From Aquimarina sp. (lineage in GTDB: Bacteria; Bacteroidota; Bacteroidia; Flavobacteriales; Flavobacteriaceae): a DNA stretch of 11,412 nucleotides. The stretch lies in assembly GCA_002697475.1 (NCBI GenBank), contig NZVW01000105.1:1-11412 (forward strand), read 5' to 3'. Position 1 is the first letter of the stretch. Every line of letters starts with the position of its first letter. Positions 1-7,298 of the stretch are shown piece after piece. A program made the position numbers and the translations under genes. A model generated the notes under the pieces. It searched no databases and had not been told where the DNA came from. It worked only from the letters and a program-made list of their open reading frames with translations.

Positions 1-1
1 A

Positions 2-1282
2 AAGGAACAGGATGATACACGTCTAGGCTTTGAGGTAGACTATGATCGGATTATTTTTTCATCTTATTTTAGAAGTCTTCAGGATAAAACACAGGTAATT
101 CCATTGTCCAAAACCAGTTTCGTTCATACTCGTTTAACACACAGTTTAGAGGTCTCAGTAGTAGGCAGGTCTTTAGGCAGAATGGTAGGTAAAAAAATCA
201 TTGAAAGACACCCTCATCTGGCTACAATTCATGGTTATCATTTTAATGATTTTGGGGCCATCGTGGCAGCTGCTGCATTAGCCCATGATATAGGTAATCC
301 TCCTTTTGGACATTCAGGTGAAAAGGCGATTGGAGAATATTTCAAAACGGGTAAAGGTAAAAGGTTTCAGAATACTTTGTCCGATAAACAATATCAGGAT
401 CTTGTGGATTTTGAAGGTAACGCCAATGGTTTTAAAATTATGACGGAATCACGACCTGGTATTGAAGGTGGGCTCAGGCTATCTTATGCTACATTAGCGG
501 CCTTTATGAAGTACCCAAAGGAATCCCTTCCAAAAAAGCCTACAAGTCATATTTCTCATAAGAAATTCGGTTATTTTCAAAGTGAAAAATCTTATTTCAA
601 AGATGTTGCTGAAGAAGTTGGACTTTTATCATATCAGATAGGAGATGAGGTTACTTATTCCAGGCACCCTTTAACCTTCTTAGTTGAGGCTGCAGACGAT
701 ATTTGTTACACTATCATAGACTTTGAAGACGGAATAAATCTGGGGCTGATAGAGGAGGATTATGCATTGGAGTATTTGATTAAATTAGTAAAATCCAATA
801 TTAGTACTACAAAATATCATAGCTTACAGACAACTTCAGATCGATTAAGCTACCTGAGAGCACTTGCTATCAATACTTTAATTAATGAAGCATCACAGAT
901 TTTTTTAGCTAATGAAGAAGTTATACTGACAGGTAGTTTTGATCAGGCATTAATAGACCAAAGCGCATACAAAGCACAGATAGATGATATTCTGAAACTA
1001 AGTATTGATAACATCTACAGAAGCAAGGAAGTAACTGAAAAGGAAATAGCCGGTTATCAGATTCTGGGATCTCTATTGGAGGTTTATGTTAATGCTACAG
1101 AAAATTACCACACAGGAGCTTCTAATTATGATAAATTAATTCTTAGAGCAGAAGGCAATTCTTTTGATTATGAAAATGAAGATCAGTATACAAGACTTAT
1201 CAGTTTATGTAAATTTGTTGCCAGTTTAACAGATGGGAATGCTCTGTTAAAATATCAGAGAATTAGAGGGTTACACTTTTAA
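2..1282 (+). CDS. dgt: Deoxyguanosinetriphosphate triphosphohydrolase (dGTPase), 5'-truncated
   Basis: HD-superfamily dNTP triphosphohydrolase that splits dGTP into deoxyguanosine and triphosphate, a cytosolic control on dNTP pools. The frame is open to the left edge (it begins KEQDDTRLGFEVDYDR), so the TTG at 104 is not the start. About 426 residues are visible and, from memory of flavobacterial homologues of about 445-450 residues, some 20 are missing. Metal-site motifs are present: RLTHSLEV with its His at nt 140-142, AHDIGNPPFGHSGE with the His-Asp pair at nt 284-289, the family motif FEGNAN near nt 410, and AADDICYTIIDFEDG with Asp-Asp at about nt 695-700. All predicted catalytic residues within the window are intact. 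Identification is firm; which dNTP it prefers is not readable. No strong intrinsic terminator follows; the stem at 1295-1341 has no clear U-tract after it. Confidence 0.93.
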   Translation, partial: KEQDDTRLGFEVDYDRIIFSSYFRSLQDKTQVIPLSKTSFVHTRLTHSLEVSVVGRSLGRMVGKKIIERHPHLATIHGYHFNDFGAIVAAAALAHDIGNPPFGHSGEKAIGEYFKTGKGKRFQNTLSDKQYQDLVDFEGNANGFKIMTESRPGIEGGLRLSYATLAAFMKYPKESLPKKPTSHISHKKFGYFQSEKSYFKDVAEEVGLLSYQIGDEVTYSRHPLTFLVEAADDICYTIIDFEDGINLGLIEEDYALEYLIKLVKSNISTTKYHSLQTTSDRLSYLRALAINTLINEASQIFLANEEVILTGSFDQALIDQSAYKAQIDDILKLSIDNIYRSKEVTEKEIAGYQILGSLLEVYVNATENYHTGASNYDKLILRAEGNSFDYENEDQYTRLISLCKFVASLTDGNALLKYQRIRGLHF

Positions 1283-1294
1283 AATCTTTAACAT

Positions 1295-1341
1295 AATTAT
1301 TGGATTTTATTAACTTATTCATATTTTTGAATTCAATAATT
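1295..1341. repeat. Inverted repeat enclosing the M36 promoter
   Basis: AATTATTGGATT at 1295-1306 is matched by AATTCAATAATT at 1330-1341: 11 of 12 positions are complementary and the twelfth is a G-U pair in RNA. The loop is 23 nt. The left arm contains the TTG of the predicted promoter and the right arm begins one base after the -7 box. It could be an operator, a weak stop for the upstream dGTPase gene, or chance in A/T-rich DNA. Confidence 0.4.
1300..1329 (+). promoter_or_regulatory. Bacteroidota-type promoter of the M36 peptidase gene
   Basis: TTG at 1300-1302, a 19-nt spacer, then TATTTTTG at 1322-1329. This matches the Bacteroidota primary sigma-factor consensus TTG-N17-23-TAnnTTTG in every fixed position. 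Transcription would begin near 1335 and give a leader of about 90 nt before the ATG at 1427. The start codon is preceded by an A-rich tract (1414-1422), as is common where Shine-Dalgarno sites are not used. Confidence 0.65.
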
Positions 1342-1345
1342 ACTG

Positions 1346-1400
1346 TTTGTTTAAGAAATTATAGATAATGATAAGATTTCGTTATTAATTCTTAAACAAA
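1346..1400 (+). repeat. Long hairpin in the leader of the M36 peptidase mRNA
   Basis: A perfect 12-bp inverted repeat, TTTGTTTAAGAA (1346-1357) and TTCTTAAACAAA (1389-1400). The stem continues inward past a one-base and a three-base bulge to a pairing of 1364-1370 with 1380-1386 (with two G-U pairs), closing a 9-nt loop. It sits inside the predicted leader, 26 nt before the start codon, and no U-tract follows it. It is therefore better read as a leader structure or protein-binding palindrome than as a terminator. Confidence 0.5.
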
Positions 1401-1426
1401 ATATACAAACTCAATTAAAAAAGACT

Positions 1427-4039
1427 ATGAAAAAAAATTATTTGTTGTTGATTACCTTTTTTTTGGTAATTAATGTTTTTCCTCAATCTTCGGAAATAGG
1501 GATTATTAAAGATTATCTTTTAAAAAATGGATATGTTTTAAATGATATTCAGGATTTAAAAATACAATCAAGTTCGTTTTCTAAAAGTATGCAACTACAA
1601 AATGTTTATGTGGTGCAGCAATATAATCAAATTCCTATTCATAATGCATTAGGGAATTTTGCTATTAAAAACGGCAAGATAGTATCTTTTAAAGGATCAT
1701 ATGTAAATGATGTTGCGGCAAAAGTGAATTCAACTATTGCTTCGCTGACACCTCAGGAGGCTGTTATTAGGACTGCTCAGGTCTTAAATCTCAGTGGAGT
1801 GAATGATGTTAGGTTAATCCGGGAAAAATCTTCGACAAAAGATGGTTCTTTCATTATTTCAAAAAGTAATATCTCTACGGATGAAATACCAGTTAAATTG
1901 GTTTATGAGTTTAGAGAAAATCAATTGATATTATGTTGGGATTTAAGTATTCATACAAAAGATGGAAAAAATTGGTATAGTGTAAGGATAGGAGCAAATG
2001 ACGGAATACTTCAAAGCCAGAATGATTGGATACTCCACTGCAATTTTAATACTCATGAGCATAACAGAAAAATAGGGTTAAGTAATACTTCCATAATGGA
2101 AATACAACCTCTCTCAACCAGTTTGGTTATGGACCCTGTATATAATGTGTTTCCTGTTCCTTCTGTAGAAAGTCCTAATCACGGAAGTAGGCAGTTAATA
2201 TCCGGTCAGGAGGATGCTGAAGCTTCGCCTTTTGGGTGGCATGATACAAATGGTGTTGAAGGACCAGAATTTACAACTACCCAAGGTAATAATGTACTAG
2301 CATCGGAAGATTTAGATGGTGACAATGTACCAGGTGATCAGGCTGATGGTGGTGCAAACTTAACTTTTGACTTTGCATATAATCAGAATGAAATGGTTAT
2401 TGATTATCAAAATGCATCTCTTACTAATCTATTTTATGTTAGTAATGTAATACACGATGTTTGGTATCAATATGGGTTTGATGAAGCATCAGGAAATTTT
2501 CAGTTTAATAATTATGGAAAAGGTGGACTTGATGGTGATGAGGTAATTGCAGATGGTCAGGATGGATCTGGAGAAGATAATGCAAACTTTGGAACACCAC
2601 CAGATGGTTCTAATCCAAGAATGCAAATGTTTTTATGGAACGTTAGTAATAAACTCCAGTTTTCTATAAATAATACTTCATTAGCAGGAGAATATGAAAT
2701 TATACCTAATAGTTTTGTACCGGGTACAACTGAGCCTCCTACTTTGCCAGATGGCATAACAGCTGACTTAGTTTTGGCAATTGATGATAATGCTACTCCG
2801 GATCCTAACGATGCTTGTTCTGCTTTAACAAATGCTGCGGATATTAGTGGAAAAATCGCTGTAGTAAGAAGGGGGGAGTGTTCTTTTATTGATAAGGTTA
2901 TTAAATGTCAACAAGCGGGTGCATTAGCTGTCCTTATTGTAAATAACGAGCCAGGAGATTTTTCAATGGGCGGTAGAGGTCCGGCTTCAAGACCAACAGT
3001 TGGAATTAATCAAGCGGATGGGGAAAGTATCATAACAGCAATGGCCACTCAAACAGTTTCTGCTACTTTGGCTAGTCTCGCAAGAGAGAATTGGACTGCT
3101 TCGGCTGATGGTTCATTTGATAATGGTATCGTAATACATGAATATGGACATGGTATTTCAACAAGGTTAACCGGAGGAGCATCTAATTCGGGTTGTTTGT
3201 CAAATGAAGAACAAATGGGAGAGGGTTGGTCAGACTGGTTTGGTCTGATGATGACTATCGAAGCTGGAGATACAGGAGCGGATATAAGAGGTATTGGTAC
3301 ATTCGCTATTGGACAACCTACGAATGGAGGAGGAATCAGGCCTTTTCCTTACAGCACTAATATGACAATAAATCCGGTTACTTATGGGGATACCAATGAC
3401 GATACGGTCTTTTCAGTGCCCCATGGTGTTGGTTCAATTTGGGCCTCTATTATTTGGGATTTGACGTGGGCGCTAATAGAAAGAGATGGATATGATCCAG
3501 ATTTATATAATGGTACTGGAGGTAATAATTTAGCAATGCAACTAGTAATAGATGGTTTAAAGTTACAACCCTGTAGCCCTGGATTTGTAGATGGTAGAGA
3601 TGCAATTTTGGCAGCTGATGAAGCTGCTAATGGAGGAGCTAATGCTTGTCTAATATGGGATGTTTTTGCCAGAAGAGGACTAGGATGGAGCGCTTCTCAA
3701 GGAGATTCAAATAGCAGATTAGATCAGACTGAAGCGTTTGATTTACCTCCGAATGAAGAGTTAGACTGTTCGACGCTTGGTGTGGACGATCTGAAATCGG
3801 AAATCTTCAGAATAGAGCCTAACCCTTCTAAGGGCACTTTTAATATAAGAGTATCTGAAAATATTGGAGATAGTAAAATTTCTATAGTAGATATGAACGG
3901 TAGAACAATTTATCGTAAAGATGTGATCTTGGAAAATGTATACCAGGTCAACACTTATTTAAGATCAGGAATATATTTATTGAGAATAGAAGCCAAAAAC
4001 GGTTCAGCGATCTCAACAAGTAAAATTGTGATAGAATAA
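1427..4039 (+). CDS. Secreted M36 (fungalysin-like) zinc metallopeptidase with PA domain and T9SS sorting domain
   Basis: Exported 870-residue protease, expected to digest extracellular protein. Order: signal peptide (about 1-20, KK then a hydrophobic core, ending FPQ-SS); FTP-like inhibitory propeptide (about 25-200); peptidase part one (about 230-415); PA domain (about 420-550, with GKIAVVRRGECSF and a hydrophobic AGALAVLIVNN strand); catalytic centre HEYGHGIS with zinc ligands H571 and H575, catalytic E572, and third ligand E599 in GEGWSDW; then a type A T9SS C-terminal domain (about 785-870, starting FRIEPNPSKGTFNI and ending STSKIVIE). The PA domain is inserted just before the HEXXH helix, an arrangement I recall from other Bacteroidota M36 enzymes. 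All key residues are present, so it should be an active enzyme that is secreted by T9SS and then attached or released. It stands alone with its own promoter and terminator. Natural substrates cannot be read from sequence. Confidence 0.93.
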   Translation: MKKNYLLLITFFLVINVFPQSSEIGIIKDYLLKNGYVLNDIQDLKIQSSSFSKSMQLQNVYVVQQYNQIPIHNALGNFAIKNGKIVSFKGSYVNDVAAKVNSTIASLTPQEAVIRTAQVLNLSGVNDVRLIREKSSTKDGSFIISKSNISTDEIPVKLVYEFRENQLILCWDLSIHTKDGKNWYSVRIGANDGILQSQNDWILHCNFNTHEHNRKIGLSNTSIMEIQPLSTSLVMDPVYNVFPVPSVESPNHGSRQLISGQEDAEASPFGWHDTNGVEGPEFTTTQGNNVLASEDLDGDNVPGDQADGGANLTFDFAYNQNEMVIDYQNASLTNLFYVSNVIHDVWYQYGFDEASGNFQFNNYGKGGLDGDEVIADGQDGSGEDNANFGTPPDGSNPRMQMFLWNVSNKLQFSINNTSLAGEYEIIPNSFVPGTTEPPTLPDGITADLVLAIDDNATPDPNDACSALTNAADISGKIAVVRRGECSFIDKVIKCQQAGALAVLIVNNEPGDFSMGGRGPASRPTVGINQADGESIITAMATQTVSATLASLARENWTASADGSFDNGIVIHEYGHGISTRLTGGASNSGCLSNEEQMGEGWSDWFGLMMTIEAGDTGADIRGIGTFAIGQPTNGGGIRPFPYSTNMTINPVTYGDTNDDTVFSVPHGVGSIWASIIWDLTWALIERDGYDPDLYNGTGGNNLAMQLVIDGLKLQPCSPGFVDGRDAILAADEAANGGANACLIWDVFARRGLGWSASQGDSNSRLDQTEAFDLPPNEELDCSTLGVDDLKSEIFRIEPNPSKGTFNIRVSENIGDSKISIVDMNGRTIYRKDVILENVYQVNTYLRSGIYLLRIEAKNGSAISTSKIVIE

Positions 4040-4062
4040 AATAGAATAGATTTAGAAATATT

Positions 4063-4099
4063 AAATAAGAGGGATTATTAATCCCTCTTATTTTTTTTT
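4063..4099. terminator. Terminator between the M36 gene and dxs, overlapping the dxs 3' end
   Basis: Two 15-nt arms (4063-4077 and 4079-4093) are perfect reverse complements around one central base, with an AGAGGGAT/ATCCCTCT core and A/T-rich flanks. On the plus strand the run TTATTTTTTTTT follows (4089-4099), a standard intrinsic terminator for the peptidase gene. On the minus strand only TTATTTAATATTT follows, so it is weaker there. The right arm contains the dxs stop codon (4078-4080) and its last codons. Confidence 0.85.
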
Positions 4100-5850
4100 A
4101 TCGTATTTATAATATTTTTGATATCGATACCAGCAATCTCCTGAAGTTCTTCAACGGTACCATGATGTATAAAATTGTCAGGAATACCTAAAGTTATAAT
4201 ATGATTTTTAAATCCTGAAGTATTGGCAAATTCAATTATGTTTGATCCAAAACCTCCTTTTACAGCGCCATCTTCTAAAGTTAATATGGTAGAGTGTTCT
4301 TTGAATATTTCGGCCAATAAATTCCTGTCTAAAGGCTTTATAAATCCAAAATGATAATGACTTATAGATAATCCGGTTTCTTTAATTGCCGCAGTGGCAT
4401 TATGAGCTATAGTTCCTGTGGATAGAATCGCCAATTTTTTTCCTTTACTTAATAATTGACCTTTACCTATTTCAATTTTTTCAAAAGATTTTTGCCAATC
4501 ATTGTTATGACCTCTTCCTCTAGGATATCGAATTGCAATAGGATTTGAAAGACCTAAAGATGCGGTATATAGTATGTTTCTTAATTCGATTTCATCCTTA
4601 GGAGCTGATAGTATTAAATTAGGAATACAATTTAAATAGGCAATATCAAATACACCGTGATGAGTGGCTCCATCTTGTCCTACTAAACCAGCTCTATCGA
4701 TGCAAAATATGACAGGTAAATTTTGCAATGCCACATCATGGATAACTTGATCATAGGCTCTTTGAAGGAATGTGGAATATATAGCGCAAAATGGTATTAA
4801 TCCTTGTGATGCCATACCTGCAGCAAGTGTAACTGCATGTTGCTCTGCAATACCTACATCAATGGCTCTTTCAGGAATCTCGTCCATCATATATTTTAAT
4901 GAACTTCCTGTGGGCATGGCAGGAGTAATTCCTATAATCTTTTCATTTGCTTTAGCTAATTCCAAAATTGTCAATCCAAAGACATCCTGAAATTTAGGAG
5001 GTAGATTGCTTGTGTTACTTTTAACGAGGTTGCCCGTTTTAGCATCAAATTTCCCTGGAGCATGATACTTTACCTGATTTTCTTCAGCTTGTTTTAAACC
5101 TTTTCCTTTTGTGGTAATAATATGCAAAAGTTTCGGCCCATCAACTTTCTTTAGAGTTTCTAATGTATCAAATAATGACGAAAAATCGTGTCCATCAATT
5201 GGCCCATAATATTTAAAGTTTAAGGCTTCAATAATGTTATTGCTTTTTGGCTTATAACCAATTTTTGCTTTGGTCAGGTAATTCGTTAAGGCACCTACAC
5301 TGGGATCAATGCCAATAGCGTTATCGTTAAGGATGATAAGGATATTAGTGTCTGTAACCCCTGCATGATTCAATCCTTCAAAGGCCATACCACTGGCTAT
5401 AGAAGCGTCTCCAATGACCGCGACGTGTTGTTTTTTAAAATCACCTTTAAGTTTTGAGGCTAATGCCATACCTAAAATAGCAGAAATAGAGGTAGAGGAG
5501 TGTCCTACACCAAAAGTGTCATAAATACTTTCTGTACGCTTAGGAAAACCACTGATACCATTTAATTGTCTATTGGTATGAAAAAGTTTTTTTCTCCCTG
5601 TTAATATTTTATGAGGGTATGCCTGATGGCCTACGTCCCATAGTAGTAAATCGTCCGGAGTATTAAAGATATAGTGTAAAGCTATGGTAAGTTCCACTAC
5701 TCCCAGGCTTGCTCCAAGGTGTCCTTCTTTTGTGGCAACAACATTGATAATAAACTCTCTTATTTCCTGAGCTAATTGAGGCAATTGTTCAGTTCTTAAT
5801 TTTTTTAAATCCGATGGGTAATTGATATGTTGTAAAAGATTGCCTTGCAT
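4078..5850 (-). CDS. dxs: 1-deoxy-D-xylulose-5-phosphate synthase
   Basis: Thiamine-diphosphate enzyme that joins pyruvate and glyceraldehyde 3-phosphate to make DXP, the first step of the MEP isoprenoid pathway, also supplying thiamine and pyridoxal synthesis. At 590 residues it is the short form I associate with Bacteroidota (E. coli has about 620). Visible motifs: KEGHLGASLGVVELT (41-55) and WDVGHQAYPHKILTGR (71-86); the ThDP/Mg site starting GDAS (147-150) and ending NDN (175-177); DVGIAEQHAV with the catalytic Glu at 336; DRAGLVGQDGATHHG (385-399) and RYPRGRG (441-447). The metal motif reads GDA where most family members have GDG. The start MQGNLLQHI fits homologues. A promoter box lies only 4 nt upstream, suggesting a leaderless or nearly leaderless mRNA. 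Its 3' end is part of the convergent terminator. Confidence 0.97.
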   Translation of the reverse strand: MQGNLLQHINYPSDLKKLRTEQLPQLAQEIREFIINVVATKEGHLGASLGVVELTIALHYIFNTPDDLLLWDVGHQAYPHKILTGRKKLFHTNRQLNGISGFPKRTESIYDTFGVGHSSTSISAILGMALASKLKGDFKKQHVAVIGDASIASGMAFEGLNHAGVTDTNILIILNDNAIGIDPSVGALTNYLTKAKIGYKPKSNNIIEALNFKYYGPIDGHDFSSLFDTLETLKKVDGPKLLHIITTKGKGLKQAEENQVKYHAPGKFDAKTGNLVKSNTSNLPPKFQDVFGLTILELAKANEKIIGITPAMPTGSSLKYMMDEIPERAIDVGIAEQHAVTLAAGMASQGLIPFCAIYSTFLQRAYDQVIHDVALQNLPVIFCIDRAGLVGQDGATHHGVFDIAYLNCIPNLILSAPKDEIELRNILYTASLGLSNPIAIRYPRGRGHNNDWQKSFEKIEIGKGQLLSKGKKLAILSTGTIAHNATAAIKETGLSISHYHFGFIKPLDRNLLAEIFKEHSTILTLEDGAVKGGFGSNIIEFANTSGFKNHIITLGIPDNFIHHGTVEELQEIAGIDIKNIINTIKKNKRD

Positions 5851-5854
5851 TCCA

Positions 5855-5885
5855 CAAAAGTACTATTTGGAAATTTTGTTAACAA
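5855..5885 (-). promoter_or_regulatory. Bacteroidota-type promoter of dxs, next to the start codon
   Basis: Read on the minus strand: TTG (5885-5883), 20-nt spacer, then TACTTTTG (5862-5855), a full match to TTG-N17-23-TAnnTTTG. The -7 box ends 4 nt before the dxs ATG (5850-5848). A start site the usual few bases downstream would fall at or within that ATG. Confidence 0.6.
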
Positions 5886-5934
5886 TAGTATTCTCACACA
5901 GTTTAAAATAATTTTCTAGTTTTACTAAAAAAAC

Positions 5935-6384
5935 ATGATTCAGCCTTTTGATGACACTTATTTTATGAAAAAGGCATTGCAAGAAGCGCAAATCGCCTTT
6001 GACAAGGGAGAGGTTCCTGTTGGTGCCGTTATAGTTGTTCAGGATCGGATAATAGCAAGAACACATAATTTAACAGAAACACTCAACGATGTAACTGCAC
6101 ATGCTGAGATGCAAGCTATAACTTCTGCGGCTAACTTTATTGGAGGCAAGTATTTAAATGAGTGTACATTATATGTGACATTGGAGCCTTGTCAAATGTG
6201 TGGAGGTGCACTTTATTGGAGTCAGATAGGTAAAATTGTATATGGAGCTAGAGATGAACAACGAGGCTGTCTTAATCTAGGAACTAAACTACACCCAAAA
6301 ACTAAAATCGTTGGTGGAATATTAGAAAATGAATGTGCTGATATTTTGAAACGTTTCTTTATCGAAAAGAGAAATCTGAATTAA
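5935..6384 (+). CDS. tadA: tRNA adenosine(34) deaminase
   Basis: Zinc-dependent deaminase that converts wobble adenosine 34 to inosine in tRNA, normally tRNA-Arg(ACG), letting one tRNA read several codons; essential in most bacteria. The 149-residue cytidine/deoxycytidylate deaminase fold shows the signature HAE at 56-58 (His zinc ligand, Glu proton shuttle) and PCQMC at 85-89 (C86 and C89 zinc ligands). The substrate-side region RTHNLTETLND (42-52) and the C-terminal helix ECADILKRFFIEKRN are typical of TadA rather than guanine deaminase. The start MIQPFDDTYFMKKALQEA matches flavobacterial TadA as I recall it, so the internal Met11 is less likely. It is divergent from dxs across 84 bp. I see only an imperfect box (TAGTTTTA, 5917-5924) as a promoter candidate. 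Confidence 0.95.
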   Translation: MIQPFDDTYFMKKALQEAQIAFDKGEVPVGAVIVVQDRIIARTHNLTETLNDVTAHAEMQAITSAANFIGGKYLNECTLYVTLEPCQMCGGALYWSQIGKIVYGARDEQRGCLNLGTKLHPKTKIVGGILENECADILKRFFIEKRNLN

Positions 6385-6461
6385 GTTTTTTCCTAAAAAA
6401 AAACAATTTTAGCAACTTTCCCGGATTTCTAACGTCCTTTCAAGTATATCTGACTAATTTT

Positions 6462-7244
6462 ATGAGGCAAAAAATATACTTCTTAGTTATTATTTTACCG
6501 ATTTTGGGTTTTTCCCAGGAGAATAACTTGATTAATGGAGAGGTACTGTTTCAATCTGAACATCTTGAAGGTATTAATATCTTAAACATGACTTCTGGAG
6601 AAGGAACCATATCTGATGTTAAAGGAAAATTTTTTATTAAAGCTAATTTAAAAGACACCTTAGTTTTTTCTTCAATACAGTATAAAGTCAAAGAACATAT
6701 AGTTACAAAAGAAGACTTAAAGACCAATAATAATTTGACTATCTATCTAGAAGATTTAGTGAATGAATTAGAAACTGTAACTATAAGACAATATGCGTTA
6801 TCTGGGACACTAAAAGAAGATCTTAAAGAGATTCCTACATTCGAAGATAAATTGCCTATTTATAATGCCAGGACTTTAATGGGGATGCATTTTGAGAAAG
6901 ATGAAAAGGATTTATTTTCTGGAGTTAAAAATAATGCATTAAGGGATAATGTAGGAGGAGCTGTAATGGATATAAATTTCAAAATGATTTTAAGTCCTTT
7001 GGTAAGTTTGTTGAAGAAAAAAAGTAATACTCCAGTAGGTGAAATAAAAAGCGTCGAGGAGGTACTTACTGAACAACTGTTCTTAGAAATTAAAGTACTA
7101 CCGGTAGATAAATATTACGAATTTGTAGAGTATTTAAAAGAACAACCTGAAACTATTGTTGCTATCAATAGAAATGATGATTTAATGGTATTGGAATATC
7201 TCATAGAACAAAGCATTATATATAAGGAAAAGTATGGGCTTTAA
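6462..7244 (+). CDS. Exported protein with N-terminal CarboxypepD_reg-like domain, function unknown
   Basis: 260 residues. A signal peptide covers about 1-19 (MRQKIYFLVIILPILGFSQ, cleavage after SQ expected), so the protein should reach the periplasm or outer membrane. Residues about 22-108 look like the carboxypeptidase-regulatory beta-sandwich fold (LINGEVLF, GINILNMTSGEGTISDVKGKF, DTLVFSSIQY, then a strand ending LETVTI). That fold heads many SusC/TonB-dependent receptors, but here no plug or barrel follows. The remaining 150 residues are soluble, charged and predicted partly helical (VEEVLTEQLFLEIK, YYEFVEYLKEQPE), with no motif I recognise. It starts 77 bp after tadA with no clear promoter, so read-through from tadA is possible, and it ends at a strong terminator. 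I cannot assign a function; a cell-envelope role is a guess from the fold and signal peptide. Confidence 0.8.
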   Translation: MRQKIYFLVIILPILGFSQENNLINGEVLFQSEHLEGINILNMTSGEGTISDVKGKFFIKANLKDTLVFSSIQYKVKEHIVTKEDLKTNNNLTIYLEDLVNELETVTIRQYALSGTLKEDLKEIPTFEDKLPIYNARTLMGMHFEKDEKDLFSGVKNNALRDNVGGAVMDINFKMILSPLVSLLKKKSNTPVGEIKSVEEVLTEQLFLEIKVLPVDKYYEFVEYLKEQPETIVAINRNDDLMVLEYLIEQSIIYKEKYGL

Positions 7245-7250
7245 AAGAAA

Positions 7251-7276
7251 AAAACGCTGTCAATTGACAGCGTTTT
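7251..7276. terminator. Perfectly palindromic bidirectional terminator
   Basis: A 26-bp perfect palindrome with half-site AAAACGCTGTCAA, lying 6 nt after the stop of the plus-strand gene and 22 nt from the end of the convergent cold-shock gene. The G/C core (CGCTGTC/GACAGCG) is flanked by A and T runs on both sides, so each strand yields a stem followed by a U-rich tail. It should stop transcription from both directions. Confidence 0.88.
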
Positions 7277-7298
7277 GATACTAGAATAACATATATCA

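Noticed and set aside
104..106. TTG as the start of the dGTPase gene
   Set aside because: The same frame is open to the left edge and encodes conserved family sequence (QDDTRLGFEVDYDR) upstream; the gene is simply cut by the window.
2557..2757. Minus-strand 66-codon frame inside the M36 gene, and similar short frames inside dxs, clc and aspS
   Set aside because: All are opposite strongly conserved coding sequence, lack promoters and show no recognisable protein features.
5917..5924. TAGTTTTA as a tadA promoter -7 box
   Set aside because: The last base differs from TAnnTTTG and no TTG sits at a suitable distance; the nearest TTTTG is about 38 nt upstream. Kept only as a remark.
5863..6066. 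Minus-strand 67-codon frame overlapping tadA
   Set aside because: It lies opposite the conserved tadA coding sequence and the dxs promoter region, has no family resemblance, and is best explained as a shadow frame.
6462..6790. TonB-dependent receptor or SusC-like protein
   Set aside because: Only the leading beta-sandwich domain is present; there is no plug domain or barrel and the protein is only 260 residues long.
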